From a virus, in the IMG/VR virus record IMGVR_UViG_3300027969_000097, positions 1 through 64,000 of that record: 64,000 bases of DNA, one strand, 5' to 3'. Under the pieces are notes generated by a model. It did not search any database and was not told the DNA's origin. It worked only from the letters and a program-made list of their open reading frames with translations. This document shows positions 17,309-26,681 of this stretch, in pieces. Positions within the stretch are counted from its first letter, which is position 1. Every line of letters starts with the position of its first letter. The position numbers and the translations under genes were made by a program.

Positions 17309-17863
17309 ATGGCAACCACATTTAAAAACGTATTAAGTGCAAGTTTAGGAACAAGTGAAACAATTTTGTATACAGCGGCCGGTAACGTGCGTGTTACAGT
17401 GTTGGGTATCAGTTTGGCAAATTTAACACCTGGGTTTGTTACAGCTAGTATTAAGATAACAGATCCAACACCAAGCGGAACTTTTACAGCCAATCAAAGC
17501 ACTGTGACTAATCCAACTGTACTTACTAACGTAAGCACATTTAACAATATCAGTGTTGGCGCCGCTCTTACCGGTGCAAATATTGCCAGCAATACCACTG
17601 TGTCATCGTTTGATCCTGTGGCAAAAACAATTACTATGAACAATGCGGCTTTATTAACCGCAACTGCAAATACGATAACATTTGTTGCCACAGTTGCAGT
17701 ATCAACTTATTATATTAACACAGTGGTTATACCACCAAATCAAAGTTTACGTGTTATCAACGGCGGGGAGCGTTTAGTTTTAGGATCATCAAACAGTTTA
17801 TCAATTGTAACAAACACAGCGGCCAGTTGCGATGCTATTGTTAGTTTAGTTGAAATCGTTTAA
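17309..17863 (+). CDS. Small beta-structured virion protein, paralogue of 12573 gene
   Basis: 184 residues. The first 50 (ETILYTAAGNVRVTVLGISL) and the last 45 (IPPNQSLRVINGGERLVLGS) form a domain like that of the 12573 gene. About 70 Thr/Ser/Asn-rich residues (55-125) are inserted in between. Such short proteins are common beside phage fibre genes and may be capping or adaptor subunits; that role is inferred. It starts 3 bases after the previous stop and is followed by the next gene after GGAAT. Confidence 0.7.
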   Translation: MATTFKNVLSASLGTSETILYTAAGNVRVTVLGISLANLTPGFVTASIKITDPTPSGTFTANQSTVTNPTVLTNVSTFNNISVGAALTGANIASNTTVSSFDPVAKTITMNNAALLTATANTITFVATVAVSTYYINTVVIPPNQSLRVINGGERLVLGSSNSLSIVTNTAASCDAIVSLVEIV

Positions 17864-17874
17864 GGAATATTATT

Positions 17875-18246
17875 ATGTCAGAACATTATGTTGGCAGTGT
17901 AGGACTAGGAGACTTATTAGGAGAAGGACAAAGCCGATTCTTCTACGGTCTGAGAAGAACAGAAGACGGTACTTTATTTTTTGCTAAAGTAGATCAATTA
18001 ACTAGCACGGATACTGTCACAGTCAACGTTGCTGGATCTAATGCAAATAACTTTGAAGATTTTGAATACGGCGTGGATTATTTTGACGGACGTAGTGCAA
18101 GTGACCATAGCCGTCCTTATCCAAATTTATATTATGATCAATATCGTTGGGATAATAAAAACGTTTATTATTACATTAACACAAACGGGGAACTTGTAGT
18201 GAGAGTTAACCAAGCATATACATACTCAGCGGCGCAGATCGTTTAA
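17875..18246 (+). CDS. Small structural protein upstream of the giant fibre genes
   Basis: 123 residues, hydrophilic and aromatic-rich (YGVDYFDGR, PNLYYDQYRWDNKNVYYYIN), with no repeats. Its N-terminus MSEHYVGSVGLGDLLGEG and short length suggest a compact virion subunit or adaptor. I do not recognise a family with certainty. It sits between two fibre-type genes with short spacers (11 and 14 bases), so it is likely co-expressed with them. AAGGAAT precedes its start. Confidence 0.7.
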   Translation: MSEHYVGSVGLGDLLGEGQSRFFYGLRRTEDGTLFFAKVDQLTSTDTVTVNVAGSNANNFEDFEYGVDYFDGRSASDHSRPYPNLYYDQYRWDNKNVYYYINTNGELVVRVNQAYTYSAAQIV

Positions 18247-18260
18247 TAGGAATATAGAAA

Positions 18261-21200
18261 ATGGCGGCAGAATTTAAAATTAATAGATTACGTTTTACAT
18301 GGGCAGGCCCTTGGACAGCCAGCACATTTTATAATCGCGATGCGGTTGTAAGCTACAATGGTAAAACGTATGTTTGTCTAGTTCCTAATACATCAAGCAA
18401 CAGTTTTAATGCTGATTTAAACTACACTACGCCTGGCGGCGCAAGTACTCCATACTGGGGACTAGTAGTTGACGGCCGCGTTTGGAAACAAGCATGGACA
18501 GCAAGTACCTATTACTTTACCGGTAACATTGTTACTTACGGTGGTACTGTTTATAATTGTATTACACAACATACTAGTACAATTTCATTTGATGCAACCA
18601 AGTGGACAACAATCAGCCAAAGTTCTGCATGGAGAACTAATTGGACAACTAATACAAATTATGGTATTGGCGATGTTGTCAAATACGGCGGCATTGTATA
18701 TCAATGTAATACACTCCATACATCTGCATCTACAACTATACTTGGATTAGAAAATCTTGGAATCGATCTTCCTAAGTGGACCATTATTAATAAAGGTCTT
18801 GATTATAAAGGTGCATGGGTATCAAATGCAAGATACAAAGCACAAGATATTGTAAAAGTAGGCCCGGATCTTTATCTAGCCAATGTTGGTCATTCTGCGA
18901 TGACATTCAATTCAAGTGCAGAATGGACTTTGTGGGTACCTGGAATTGAATTTGCAGGTACTTGGGATAGTGCAACTGTATATCAAACAGGTGATACCGC
19001 ATCCTACGGCGGATACGCTTATGTAAGTGCAACACAAAACAATACTAATAATATTCCATCTGTTGATGCAGTTGATTGGGTGTTATTAACATTGGGTTAT
19101 ACTATAGGCGGTGAATGGTCAAACGGACTGCCTGCTAAAATTGGAACAATCGTAACACGCGGTGGCCGGTTATATGTAGCAATTGCCGATAATCTTTCAG
19201 AAGATCCTACTGCAATATCATTATCTACAACATATACAGCTAGCGGTAGTAGCGGTACTACTATTAAAGTTGCAAGTTCAACAGGTGTACAACCTGGCAT
19301 GAATGTAATTGGTGTTGGATTTACGCTAGGCCAATCTGTTTCTCGAGTAGTTAACAGCACAACAATAGTACTTGATAGAAGTCCTGACGGCACAGTTATT
19401 GACGCACAGTCTTTAACATTTGTTGGAGTAAACTATACATATTGGCAAATGGTAGTTCCAGGATCAACTTGGAATAATCGTTGGACCGTTGGAACTGAAT
19501 ACACTCTTGGAAATATAGTAGTATGGAAAAACGGCACTTATAGATGTATACAAAGACATACAGCTTCGGCAGTATCTAATCGTCCCGATGTTGATGTAAT
19601 GAACAGTTACTGGTCCCTTGTTGTTGCACATCACAGAAAAAATGCATCTACAACTACAGGCGATATTGAAATATATAACGGAACAACCGGCGCTTACGAT
19701 GTATTACCCATTGGAACCAACAGTTATACTTTAAGAAGCACAAGTGGAAATCCTACATGGAGTCACTTAAATGCTATCAATGCGGTATATTATGTTGCAC
19801 CATCAGGAACAGATAGTTCATCATCAGGCTGGGGGCAAACTTGGGACAAACCTTGGAAGAGTATTAAATTTGCCTGCGATTATATCGAATCTGGAACTTA
19901 TAACCCACTTGCCAAAATTGCATTAACTAACGCTAAAGAATGGCTTGCTCAAGAAATTTACAATTTCTGTTTGTATAATAAAAATAACAATATTGCACCA
20001 TTTACATCTAGCTCGGTATTTGATGCAGACAAGACAAAACGCGATGTTCGTTTGATAGTTGATGCAGTAGTGTATGATATTAGTCGTGGCGGAAATAGTC
20101 AAACCGTGGCCGCAACATTATCATATTTTAAAACTGGCTCAGCAGATCAATTGCTCAATGCAGGTATCACAAGTCAAATTACATATTTTGTATCAGCATA
20201 CACATATTTGCGAAGTTTGATTATTTCAAATGCATTTACTGGTACTGCGCCTGCATTAAACTATCAAGTCTTAAATAGCCAAAGTACAATAGTTAGCCAA
20301 CCAGCACTAGGTGGAAGTAGTGTCGAAGCTCAAGCAGTAGTTGATACTACTACGCTATTGACTATTTTAATTGATGCACTAACAAATGTAAACACTACTA
20401 AAGTGCCAGCCGCAAACTCAGGTGCCACAGCTACAGTTATGGTCAAGACTGGTACATATTCAGAAACATTGCCCATTGTTGTACCTGCTAACGTTGCTAT
20501 CAACGGTGACGAATTGCGTGGCGCAGTGGTACAACCTGCAACAATTTATAATGGAATTATAAAAGGTACAACTATTTCAGAAACTGTTGGGGAAGGAATT
20601 TCTTCTGCAACATTAAGTACAATCACAGCATTATCAACAGCTAATTTAGTAATAGGAGAACCAATTCAATTTGGAACAACTACCGGTAACATTGCCGCAT
20701 TTACCACTTATTACATCCACGGTGTTTGGAGCAATACTAAATTTAGTATTAAGACAACTGCCACAGGAAATACAGCACTAACATTAACTACTACTGCATT
20801 AGGTTTATCAATCGTAGCGTATGGTGGTCAGGCATTACGTGATATGTTCCGCTTACGAAACGGTAGCGGATTACGTAATTTGACCGTAACTGGATTGCTA
20901 GGTTTCTTGGGTAACACAAATGTAAACGGTACAGCTAGACCAACAGGCGGCTCATTTGCGTGTTTAGATCCTGGAACAGGAGTAGACGATACCAAGACTT
21001 GGATTGTTCGTCGTAGCCCATACATACAAAACGTTACCACGTTTGGTTATGGTTGTACCGGTATGAAAATCGACGGCGCACTACATAATGGCGGTAACAA
21101 GTCGATGGTAGCCAACGATTTTACACAAATTATTAGCAAAGGCATTGGTGTTTGGTGTACCGGCGCAGGCGCATTGACTGAAATTGTTTCGGTGTTTGCG

Positions 21201-24200
21201 TATTACGGATATTGCGGTTACTTTGCTGAAGATGGTGGACGTATGCGAGCCACTAACGGCAACACATCATATGGTAGTTACGGTGTTATTGCTGAAGGTT
21301 ATGACATAACCGAAACTCCTATTGCTGGTAAAGTATTCAACCAGTCAAGTCAAGTGCAAGCAAATGTTCAAAGTAGCTTTGGTAGTAACGCTCAACTTCT
21401 AAAAGTATTATACGGAAATGCCGGTTCAAACTATAACCAAACAACTACCAATATGTTTAGTTACAGTAATGCATTTACCAACGCGGCATGGTCTGGCGAC
21501 AGTAATATTTCATTAACTAAAAATTCTGCAAGCCCTATTGGAACTGGAACAGATGCTTGGTCTTTAACTGGCAATACTGCTAATACTGGCGAAAATTATA
21601 TTGCACAAACTGTAACTATTGCACCGGCAGGAGCATTATATTCCAACGTTGGCGCTGTAAATATTTCAGGTTCAGGTTCTGCCGCAACATTTAACGTTAC
21701 TGTAACTAGTACAGCTTATCTTGTAACAGTTAACACAGGTGGTAGCGGATATGTTGGCGGCGGCGCAGGTGCTGGTAATCAACTATACATTGCAGGTAGT
21801 CAATTAGGCGGAGTTGACAGCGTAAACGACTGTATTATTACTGTAGATACACTAGCAGGTAGTAGTATTTTAACAGTAATTGTTTCTGGCACAGTGCCAG
21901 CAGGTAGTGCATTAAGTTATACAGCAAGTGTGTATGTGAAAAAAGGTACTGCTGTTTCTATTGACATGCAAGCAATATTTACTGGCTCAAGTTCCAAAAC
22001 TAGCCAAATATCTTACACATTTGATACAAATACAATTCTTTCTTCTAATGCTACAGGAGGATTCCTCCCAACGCAATATGGTGCAACTGCAACTGCGGTA
22101 ACAGGGTGGTATAGATTATGGTTTGCATTTAATGATACCCTTGGTTTGAATAATAGTTTACAAATTAGAATTTATCCTAAAGGTTATAGTGGAATTGCAG
22201 GCGCATATTCTTATATATACGGAGCTCAATTAGAATTATCATCTGCAACATACACTCCAAGTTTTTATCTAGATAACTTGTCAACAAATAAATTTACAAC
22301 TTATGCAAATTACACAGTAGTCGGCGCAGGCTCGGGTGCAGTTTTAGTAGGCGATGAATTGAGATCTAAAGCAGTATTTGAAACTCGTGTAGTTGCAGAT
22401 TCATCTGGCGGCGTTGGCGGTAATGGATATTTAACTGCAAGTAACAATGCACAGTCTGGCACAACAACTTATGTACAGTTAGCACAGTCAGATGTAAATC
22501 TTGCTTCTAACTATGTAGGTATGCGTGTGTTTATCAATAGCGGAACAGGTGCTGGGCAATACGGATATATTTCTTCATATGACTCGAGCACTAAAATTGC
22601 ATACGTATTAAAAGAAACATTTGACGCTGTAGGAATTACAAATACATCTTCTAGTGGGAATTTATTAACACTTGGCGGCAGTTACAATACTGCTCGATTA
22701 TACGTTGGCCAGCCTATACAATTTATTCCAACATATTATACAGCAACTATTACAGGAACATCACTAGCTCAAACTTCTATCCTTACAATTACTGGCGGAG
22801 TTACTAATACAATATTAGTAAGCTCAACAGTTGGTATGTATGTTAACATGCCGTTTAGTGTTAGTGCAAGTACAAGTACATTGCTAGCAGGATATACATA
22901 TTATGTGTTCAGTATTAATCCAGCCGATCCAGTTACTGGATTATACCCAACTAATACTATCCAAGTTACAAATCAATTGTTTGGAAATCTATGGCAATTA
23001 AATAGTGTACCAACTGTAGCTTCAATATACATGAACTTTACATCGAACACAGGTTACTTGACATCTAATACTACAAACATGTCAGTTAATTTGCCAATAC
23101 AGTTTACTGGTCAAGCACAAGGCGGCCTAACAGCCGGCACAACATATTATATTCAAGATGTAATCGATGCTACTAACTTTACTATATCTGCTAACTTAGT
23201 AAATGTAACAGTTACAAGCACAACAAGTCCTAGTACACTCACAGTTACAGTTGGAACAGCGGCCAATTTAACTCCATTGAATCCAATTGTGTTTACAGCA
23301 GGTGCTGGCGCAATATTTGGAGGAGTTACCGAAGGTCAGAAATATTATATTAGTAAAATCTTAACAGGTTCTACTTTTGCAATAGCAACTAGTGTTATTA
23401 CTGCAACTATTACAGCAACATCGTCAGGAACAAACTTGATTGTTACCAGCGACACAAGCCAATTTGTAGTTAATAATCCTATTATATTTACTGGTACAAC
23501 TTTTGGAAACATTGTAGCAGAAACAATTTATTATATACAAGTTATTAATAGCGGCACTACATTTACTATTAGTCAAACTCCAGGTGGCGGCGCACTAGGA
23601 TTACAAGACAAGACTGGAGTTGTAACAGCAAGAACTTGCCCAGCATCGTTCACAGGTATTACTACGGCGGCTAGTGGCACAATGACAGGCTCAAGTACTG
23701 CTACTAAACGAGTAGTTACTGTATCGGCAAATAGTAGCATGAACGCTACTTGGTCTACTACAGTATTTGGTAACGTTGTTATTGGTACAACATACTATGT
23801 TAATACAATTGATAGTGGCGCAAATCAAATAACAATTACTACTGTACAAAACAGCGGTAGCGCATTTACTTTACAAACTAAAGCTGGATCAATGAACCTA
23901 GCCGCAGTAGGATGGGATCATGTAAGCCCAGGAACTGCACCAGTAGCAAGTTTGGATTCTTCAAGTAGTTATTTTATAGAACCAAGAACAACTTATAGCG
24001 AGCCTACATTTACACAAATTGCGGCCAGCACAGTTATTGCTTTGGCTAGCCCAACAGTGTATTCACAGATAGCATATGGTAATGGATATTGGTTAGCAGT
24101 TCCAAACGGAAATGCTATAGGTGCTAGATCTGTTGACGGCAATACTTGGACACAAGTAGTAATGCCGGTGGCATTAAACTATTCAGGAGTTGCATACGGT

Positions 24201-26630
24201 AACGGATATTTTGTTACCATTAATGCAAACGGCACCACCGCGGCATATACTAAGTCAAATGGAATAGGTTGGAGAACTACTACGTTACCAACTAACACTG
24301 CCTGGAACGCTATTACGTATGGCAACGGTGTATTTGTTGCTGTAGGATCTACAGATACCACTGCGGCATATTCTATAAACTCAGGCGCGACTTGGACCTC
24401 AACATTATTAAAAGCATCTAATACATTTACTGCATCGGGAAATGCTCAGTTAAGTACTGCACAAAAACAATTTGGAACAGCAAGTTTATATCTTGACGGC
24501 ACTACTAATACTTTTATATCCAGCCTAGCAAGTGATGATTTTGGAACAACTAGCAGTCAAGACTTTGCTATTGAATGTTTTGTTAAGTTTTCTGCAATCA
24601 GCGGATCGCAACCAATTTTTGATACACGCACCAACGGCACTGAAGTAGCATTAACATTAGATATTAGCGGCGGCGGTCTACTGCGATTGTTTGTCAATGG
24701 TGCGTATGTAATTACAGGCAACACAGTAATTACAACTGCATGGACACACGTTGCGGTAACTCGTAGTAACGGTACAACTAGTTTGTTTGTTGGCGGAGTA
24801 TTACAATCAACAACATATTCAGATACAAACGTGTATCTTGCCCGCCCACTAAGAATTGGAGCGTACTATAATGGTAGTCCTATGACTGGTTATATTGATG
24901 AATTTAGAATTTCTAAAGATGTTAGTCGATATCAAGCAACATTCACTGTGCCAGTAACAGAATTTACTAACGATTCTAACACTGTAACGTTGTTACATTT
25001 CAACGGTGCCAATGCAAGTACTAGTATGTTAAGTACTATCATCAAAGGTACAATGAGTTGTTTAACTTATGGCAACGGACGATTTGTTGCACTTGCTACT
25101 GGATCTAGTATTGCTCATTATAGCTCAGATGGAATTACATGGAATTCTACAAACTTGCCGGTGTCTAGCACTTGGGCTAGCGTTACTTACGGTAACGGAT
25201 TATTTGTAGCAGTGTCTAGCGCAATAGCACCAGCTGTTGGATCTGTTTATAGTACAGATGGAATAACTTGGTATAGCTCTAATATTCCAGTATCTGCAGA
25301 TAAGATTGCTTACGGCCAAGGAGTGTTTGTAGCAGTTCGCTCGGCCAGTACAGTTAGCTATATTGGTGATGGAGGTGGCGACTGGAAAATTAAAACTATT
25401 TCAAATAGTGCTTATAGTGCTATGACATTTGGTTATCAATCTACTAGCAAGATAGGAGTGTTTGTAACACTTGCTGGACAAAATAGTGGTAGCAGAATTT
25501 ATGCAGGTATTACTGCTAAAGGCAGAGCAATCATCACCAGTAACGTTATTACATCTTTAAGTGAATGGGAACCAGGTTCTAATTATGTTGTTGCATCAAC
25601 AGGAACTAACGCTCCTCCTACAGTAACATTTACCGATCCAAACGTAACTACACTTGCTACTGTAACTCCGCGTCTTGGCACCGGAGCATTAGGTAACCCT
25701 GCTTTCTTTAATAAAGGAACTGGCTACAGTAGTAATTCAACAATTATTACTATTACTGGTAACGGCTATTCTGATGCTTATCAAACAGGTCTAAGTATTA
25801 TTTTGTATGATTTAACAAGATTGCCACAGCCTGGAGATAACTTAACAATTACAGGCGTAAGTCAGATTTATAAAGTTACAAGTTCAACCGCTATGTTTGG
25901 AACTACTGCTCCAAACATTGAAGCTAACGTACAAGTAAGTCCTGAAATTACAACAGCAAATAGTCCAGCACAAGATGTACTTGTAAGTATTAGAACAAAA
26001 TATAGTCAAGTACGTTTAACAGGGCATGACTATTTAAATATTGGTTATGGAACACAAGCAGAAGCTAATTATCCAAACTTGCCAACTGAAACTGGACTAG
26101 AACCCCAGAATCAGCAAGTTGAGGTTAACTATGGCCGTGTGTTTTATACGTCAACCGACCAAGACGGTAACTTCTTAGTTGGCGGATTATTTGGTGTTCA
26201 ACAGGCAACTGGTATTGTTACACTAAGCGCAAGTCAATTTGGATTAAGCGGCTTGAATACGTTGAGTTTGGGTGGTATCGCTGTTGGTGGTTCTAGTGTT
26301 ATTATTACACAGTTTAGTACAGACGGCACATTTACAGCAAACAGTGACAGCATTCTTTCAACACAACGAGCAATTAAAACATACTTGACTGCTCGTTTAA
26401 GTCAAGGCGGATCAAACACATTTACTGGACAATTGATAGCAGGTACAGTGCTAGTTGGAGGTCCAAACTTAATTGCTAGTTCAATTCCAAACGGAACTAC
26501 TGGATCAAATGTTAAGGTATTAAACGTAATGAATTTCTGTGGAACAGCAACAAACCCGCGTACAGACTCGTTAGTAGACGGTAATATGGTAGCTCAGAAC
26601 TTCTTCTATAAGCACTTCTTCCACAGATAA
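18261..26630 (+). CDS. Giant modular adhesin/fibre protein (2789 aa)
   Basis: Modules in order: about residues 10-460 hold seven repeats of W ... Y..GD.V.Y.G..Y.C ... H.S ... W, similar to carbohydrate-binding CBM5/12 domains. A beta-helix follows from YVAPSGTDSSSSGWGQTWDK (about 511) to IAEG (about 1015), with MFRLRNGSGLRNLTVTGLLG and IGVWCTGAGALTEIVSVFAY. A long beta region (1050-1900) contains several 'TYYI' repeats. A propeller-like set of YGNG.FVAV ... S.DG.TW repeats (about 1930-2415) is split by a LamG/concanavalin-like lectin insert (about 2055-2250). The C-terminal module has GRVFYTSTDQDGNFLVGGLF and STQRAIKTYLTARL. The C-terminal module resembles, from memory, large structural proteins of cyanophages. 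Two lectin-like parts suggest glycan binding. Paralogous with the next gene. Confidence 0.85.
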   Translation: MAAEFKINRLRFTWAGPWTASTFYNRDAVVSYNGKTYVCLVPNTSSNSFNADLNYTTPGGASTPYWGLVVDGRVWKQAWTASTYYFTGNIVTYGGTVYNCITQHTSTISFDATKWTTISQSSAWRTNWTTNTNYGIGDVVKYGGIVYQCNTLHTSASTTILGLENLGIDLPKWTIINKGLDYKGAWVSNARYKAQDIVKVGPDLYLANVGHSAMTFNSSAEWTLWVPGIEFAGTWDSATVYQTGDTASYGGYAYVSATQNNTNNIPSVDAVDWVLLTLGYTIGGEWSNGLPAKIGTIVTRGGRLYVAIADNLSEDPTAISLSTTYTASGSSGTTIKVASSTGVQPGMNVIGVGFTLGQSVSRVVNSTTIVLDRSPDGTVIDAQSLTFVGVNYTYWQMVVPGSTWNNRWTVGTEYTLGNIVVWKNGTYRCIQRHTASAVSNRPDVDVMNSYWSLVVAHHRKNASTTTGDIEIYNGTTGAYDVLPIGTNSYTLRSTSGNPTWSHLNAINAVYYVAPSGTDSSSSGWGQTWDKPWKSIKFACDYIESGTYNPLAKIALTNAKEWLAQEIYNFCLYNKNNNIAPFTSSSVFDADKTKRDVRLIVDAVVYDISRGGNSQTVAATLSYFKTGSADQLLNAGITSQITYFVSAYTYLRSLIISNAFTGTAPALNYQVLNSQSTIVSQPALGGSSVEAQAVVDTTTLLTILIDALTNVNTTKVPAANSGATATVMVKTGTYSETLPIVVPANVAINGDELRGAVVQPATIYNGIIKGTTISETVGEGISSATLSTITALSTANLVIGEPIQFGTTTGNIAAFTTYYIHGVWSNTKFSIKTTATGNTALTLTTTALGLSIVAYGGQALRDMFRLRNGSGLRNLTVTGLLGFLGNTNVNGTARPTGGSFACLDPGTGVDDTKTWIVRRSPYIQNVTTFGYGCTGMKIDGALHNGGNKSMVANDFTQIISKGIGVWCTGAGALTEIVSVFAYYGYCGYFAEDGGRMRATNGNTSYGSYGVIAEGYDITETPIAGKVFNQSSQVQANVQSSFGSNAQLLKVLYGNAGSNYNQTTTNMFSYSNAFTNAAWSGDSNISLTKNSASPIGTGTDAWSLTGNTANTGENYIAQTVTIAPAGALYSNVGAVNISGSGSAATFNVTVTSTAYLVTVNTGGSGYVGGGAGAGNQLYIAGSQLGGVDSVNDCIITVDTLAGSSILTVIVSGTVPAGSALSYTASVYVKKGTAVSIDMQAIFTGSSSKTSQISYTFDTNTILSSNATGGFLPTQYGATATAVTGWYRLWFAFNDTLGLNNSLQIRIYPKGYSGIAGAYSYIYGAQLELSSATYTPSFYLDNLSTNKFTTYANYTVVGAGSGAVLVGDELRSKAVFETRVVADSSGGVGGNGYLTASNNAQSGTTTYVQLAQSDVNLASNYVGMRVFINSGTGAGQYGYISSYDSSTKIAYVLKETFDAVGITNTSSSGNLLTLGGSYNTARLYVGQPIQFIPTYYTATITGTSLAQTSILTITGGVTNTILVSSTVGMYVNMPFSVSASTSTLLAGYTYYVFSINPADPVTGLYPTNTIQVTNQLFGNLWQLNSVPTVASIYMNFTSNTGYLTSNTTNMSVNLPIQFTGQAQGGLTAGTTYYIQDVIDATNFTISANLVNVTVTSTTSPSTLTVTVGTAANLTPLNPIVFTAGAGAIFGGVTEGQKYYISKILTGSTFAIATSVITATITATSSGTNLIVTSDTSQFVVNNPIIFTGTTFGNIVAETIYYIQVINSGTTFTISQTPGGGALGLQDKTGVVTARTCPASFTGITTAASGTMTGSSTATKRVVTVSANSSMNATWSTTVFGNVVIGTTYYVNTIDSGANQITITTVQNSGSAFTLQTKAGSMNLAAVGWDHVSPGTAPVASLDSSSSYFIEPRTTYSEPTFTQIAASTVIALASPTVYSQIAYGNGYWLAVPNGNAIGARSVDGNTWTQVVMPVALNYSGVAYGNGYFVTINANGTTAAYTKSNGIGWRTTTLPTNTAWNAITYGNGVFVAVGSTDTTAAYSINSGATWTSTLLKASNTFTASGNAQLSTAQKQFGTASLYLDGTTNTFISSLASDDFGTTSSQDFAIECFVKFSAISGSQPIFDTRTNGTEVALTLDISGGGLLRLFVNGAYVITGNTVITTAWTHVAVTRSNGTTSLFVGGVLQSTTYSDTNVYLARPLRIGAYYNGSPMTGYIDEFRISKDVSRYQATFTVPVTEFTNDSNTVTLLHFNGANASTSMLSTIIKGTMSCLTYGNGRFVALATGSSIAHYSSDGITWNSTNLPVSSTWASVTYGNGLFVAVSSAIAPAVGSVYSTDGITWYSSNIPVSADKIAYGQGVFVAVRSASTVSYIGDGGGDWKIKTISNSAYSAMTFGYQSTSKIGVFVTLAGQNSGSRIYAGITAKGRAIITSNVITSLSEWEPGSNYVVASTGTNAPPTVTFTDPNVTTLATVTPRLGTGALGNPAFFNKGTGYSSNSTIITITGNGYSDAYQTGLSIILYDLTRLPQPGDNLTITGVSQIYKVTSSTAMFGTTAPNIEANVQVSPEITTANSPAQDVLVSIRTKYSQVRLTGHDYLNIGYGTQAEANYPNLPTETGLEPQNQQVEVNYGRVFYTSTDQDGNFLVGGLFGVQQATGIVTLSASQFGLSGLNTLSLGGIAVGGSSVIITQFSTDGTFTANSDSILSTQRAIKTYLTARLSQGGSNTFTGQLIAGTVLVGGPNLIASSIPNGTTGSNVKVLNVMNFCGTATNPRTDSLVDGNMVAQNFFYKHFFHR

Positions 26631-26653
26631 GCGGAAGACAAAAAAATGGTAAA

Positions 26654-26661
26654 GATAAATA
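26654..26661 (+). promoter_or_regulatory. Possible late promoter box GATAAATA
   Basis: Located in the 51-base gap before the 3619-aa gene, 20 bases upstream of its ATG, with an AGAGGG ribosome site between them. Confidence 0.5.
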
Positions 26662-26681
26662 TTATCAGAGGGATATAAAAA

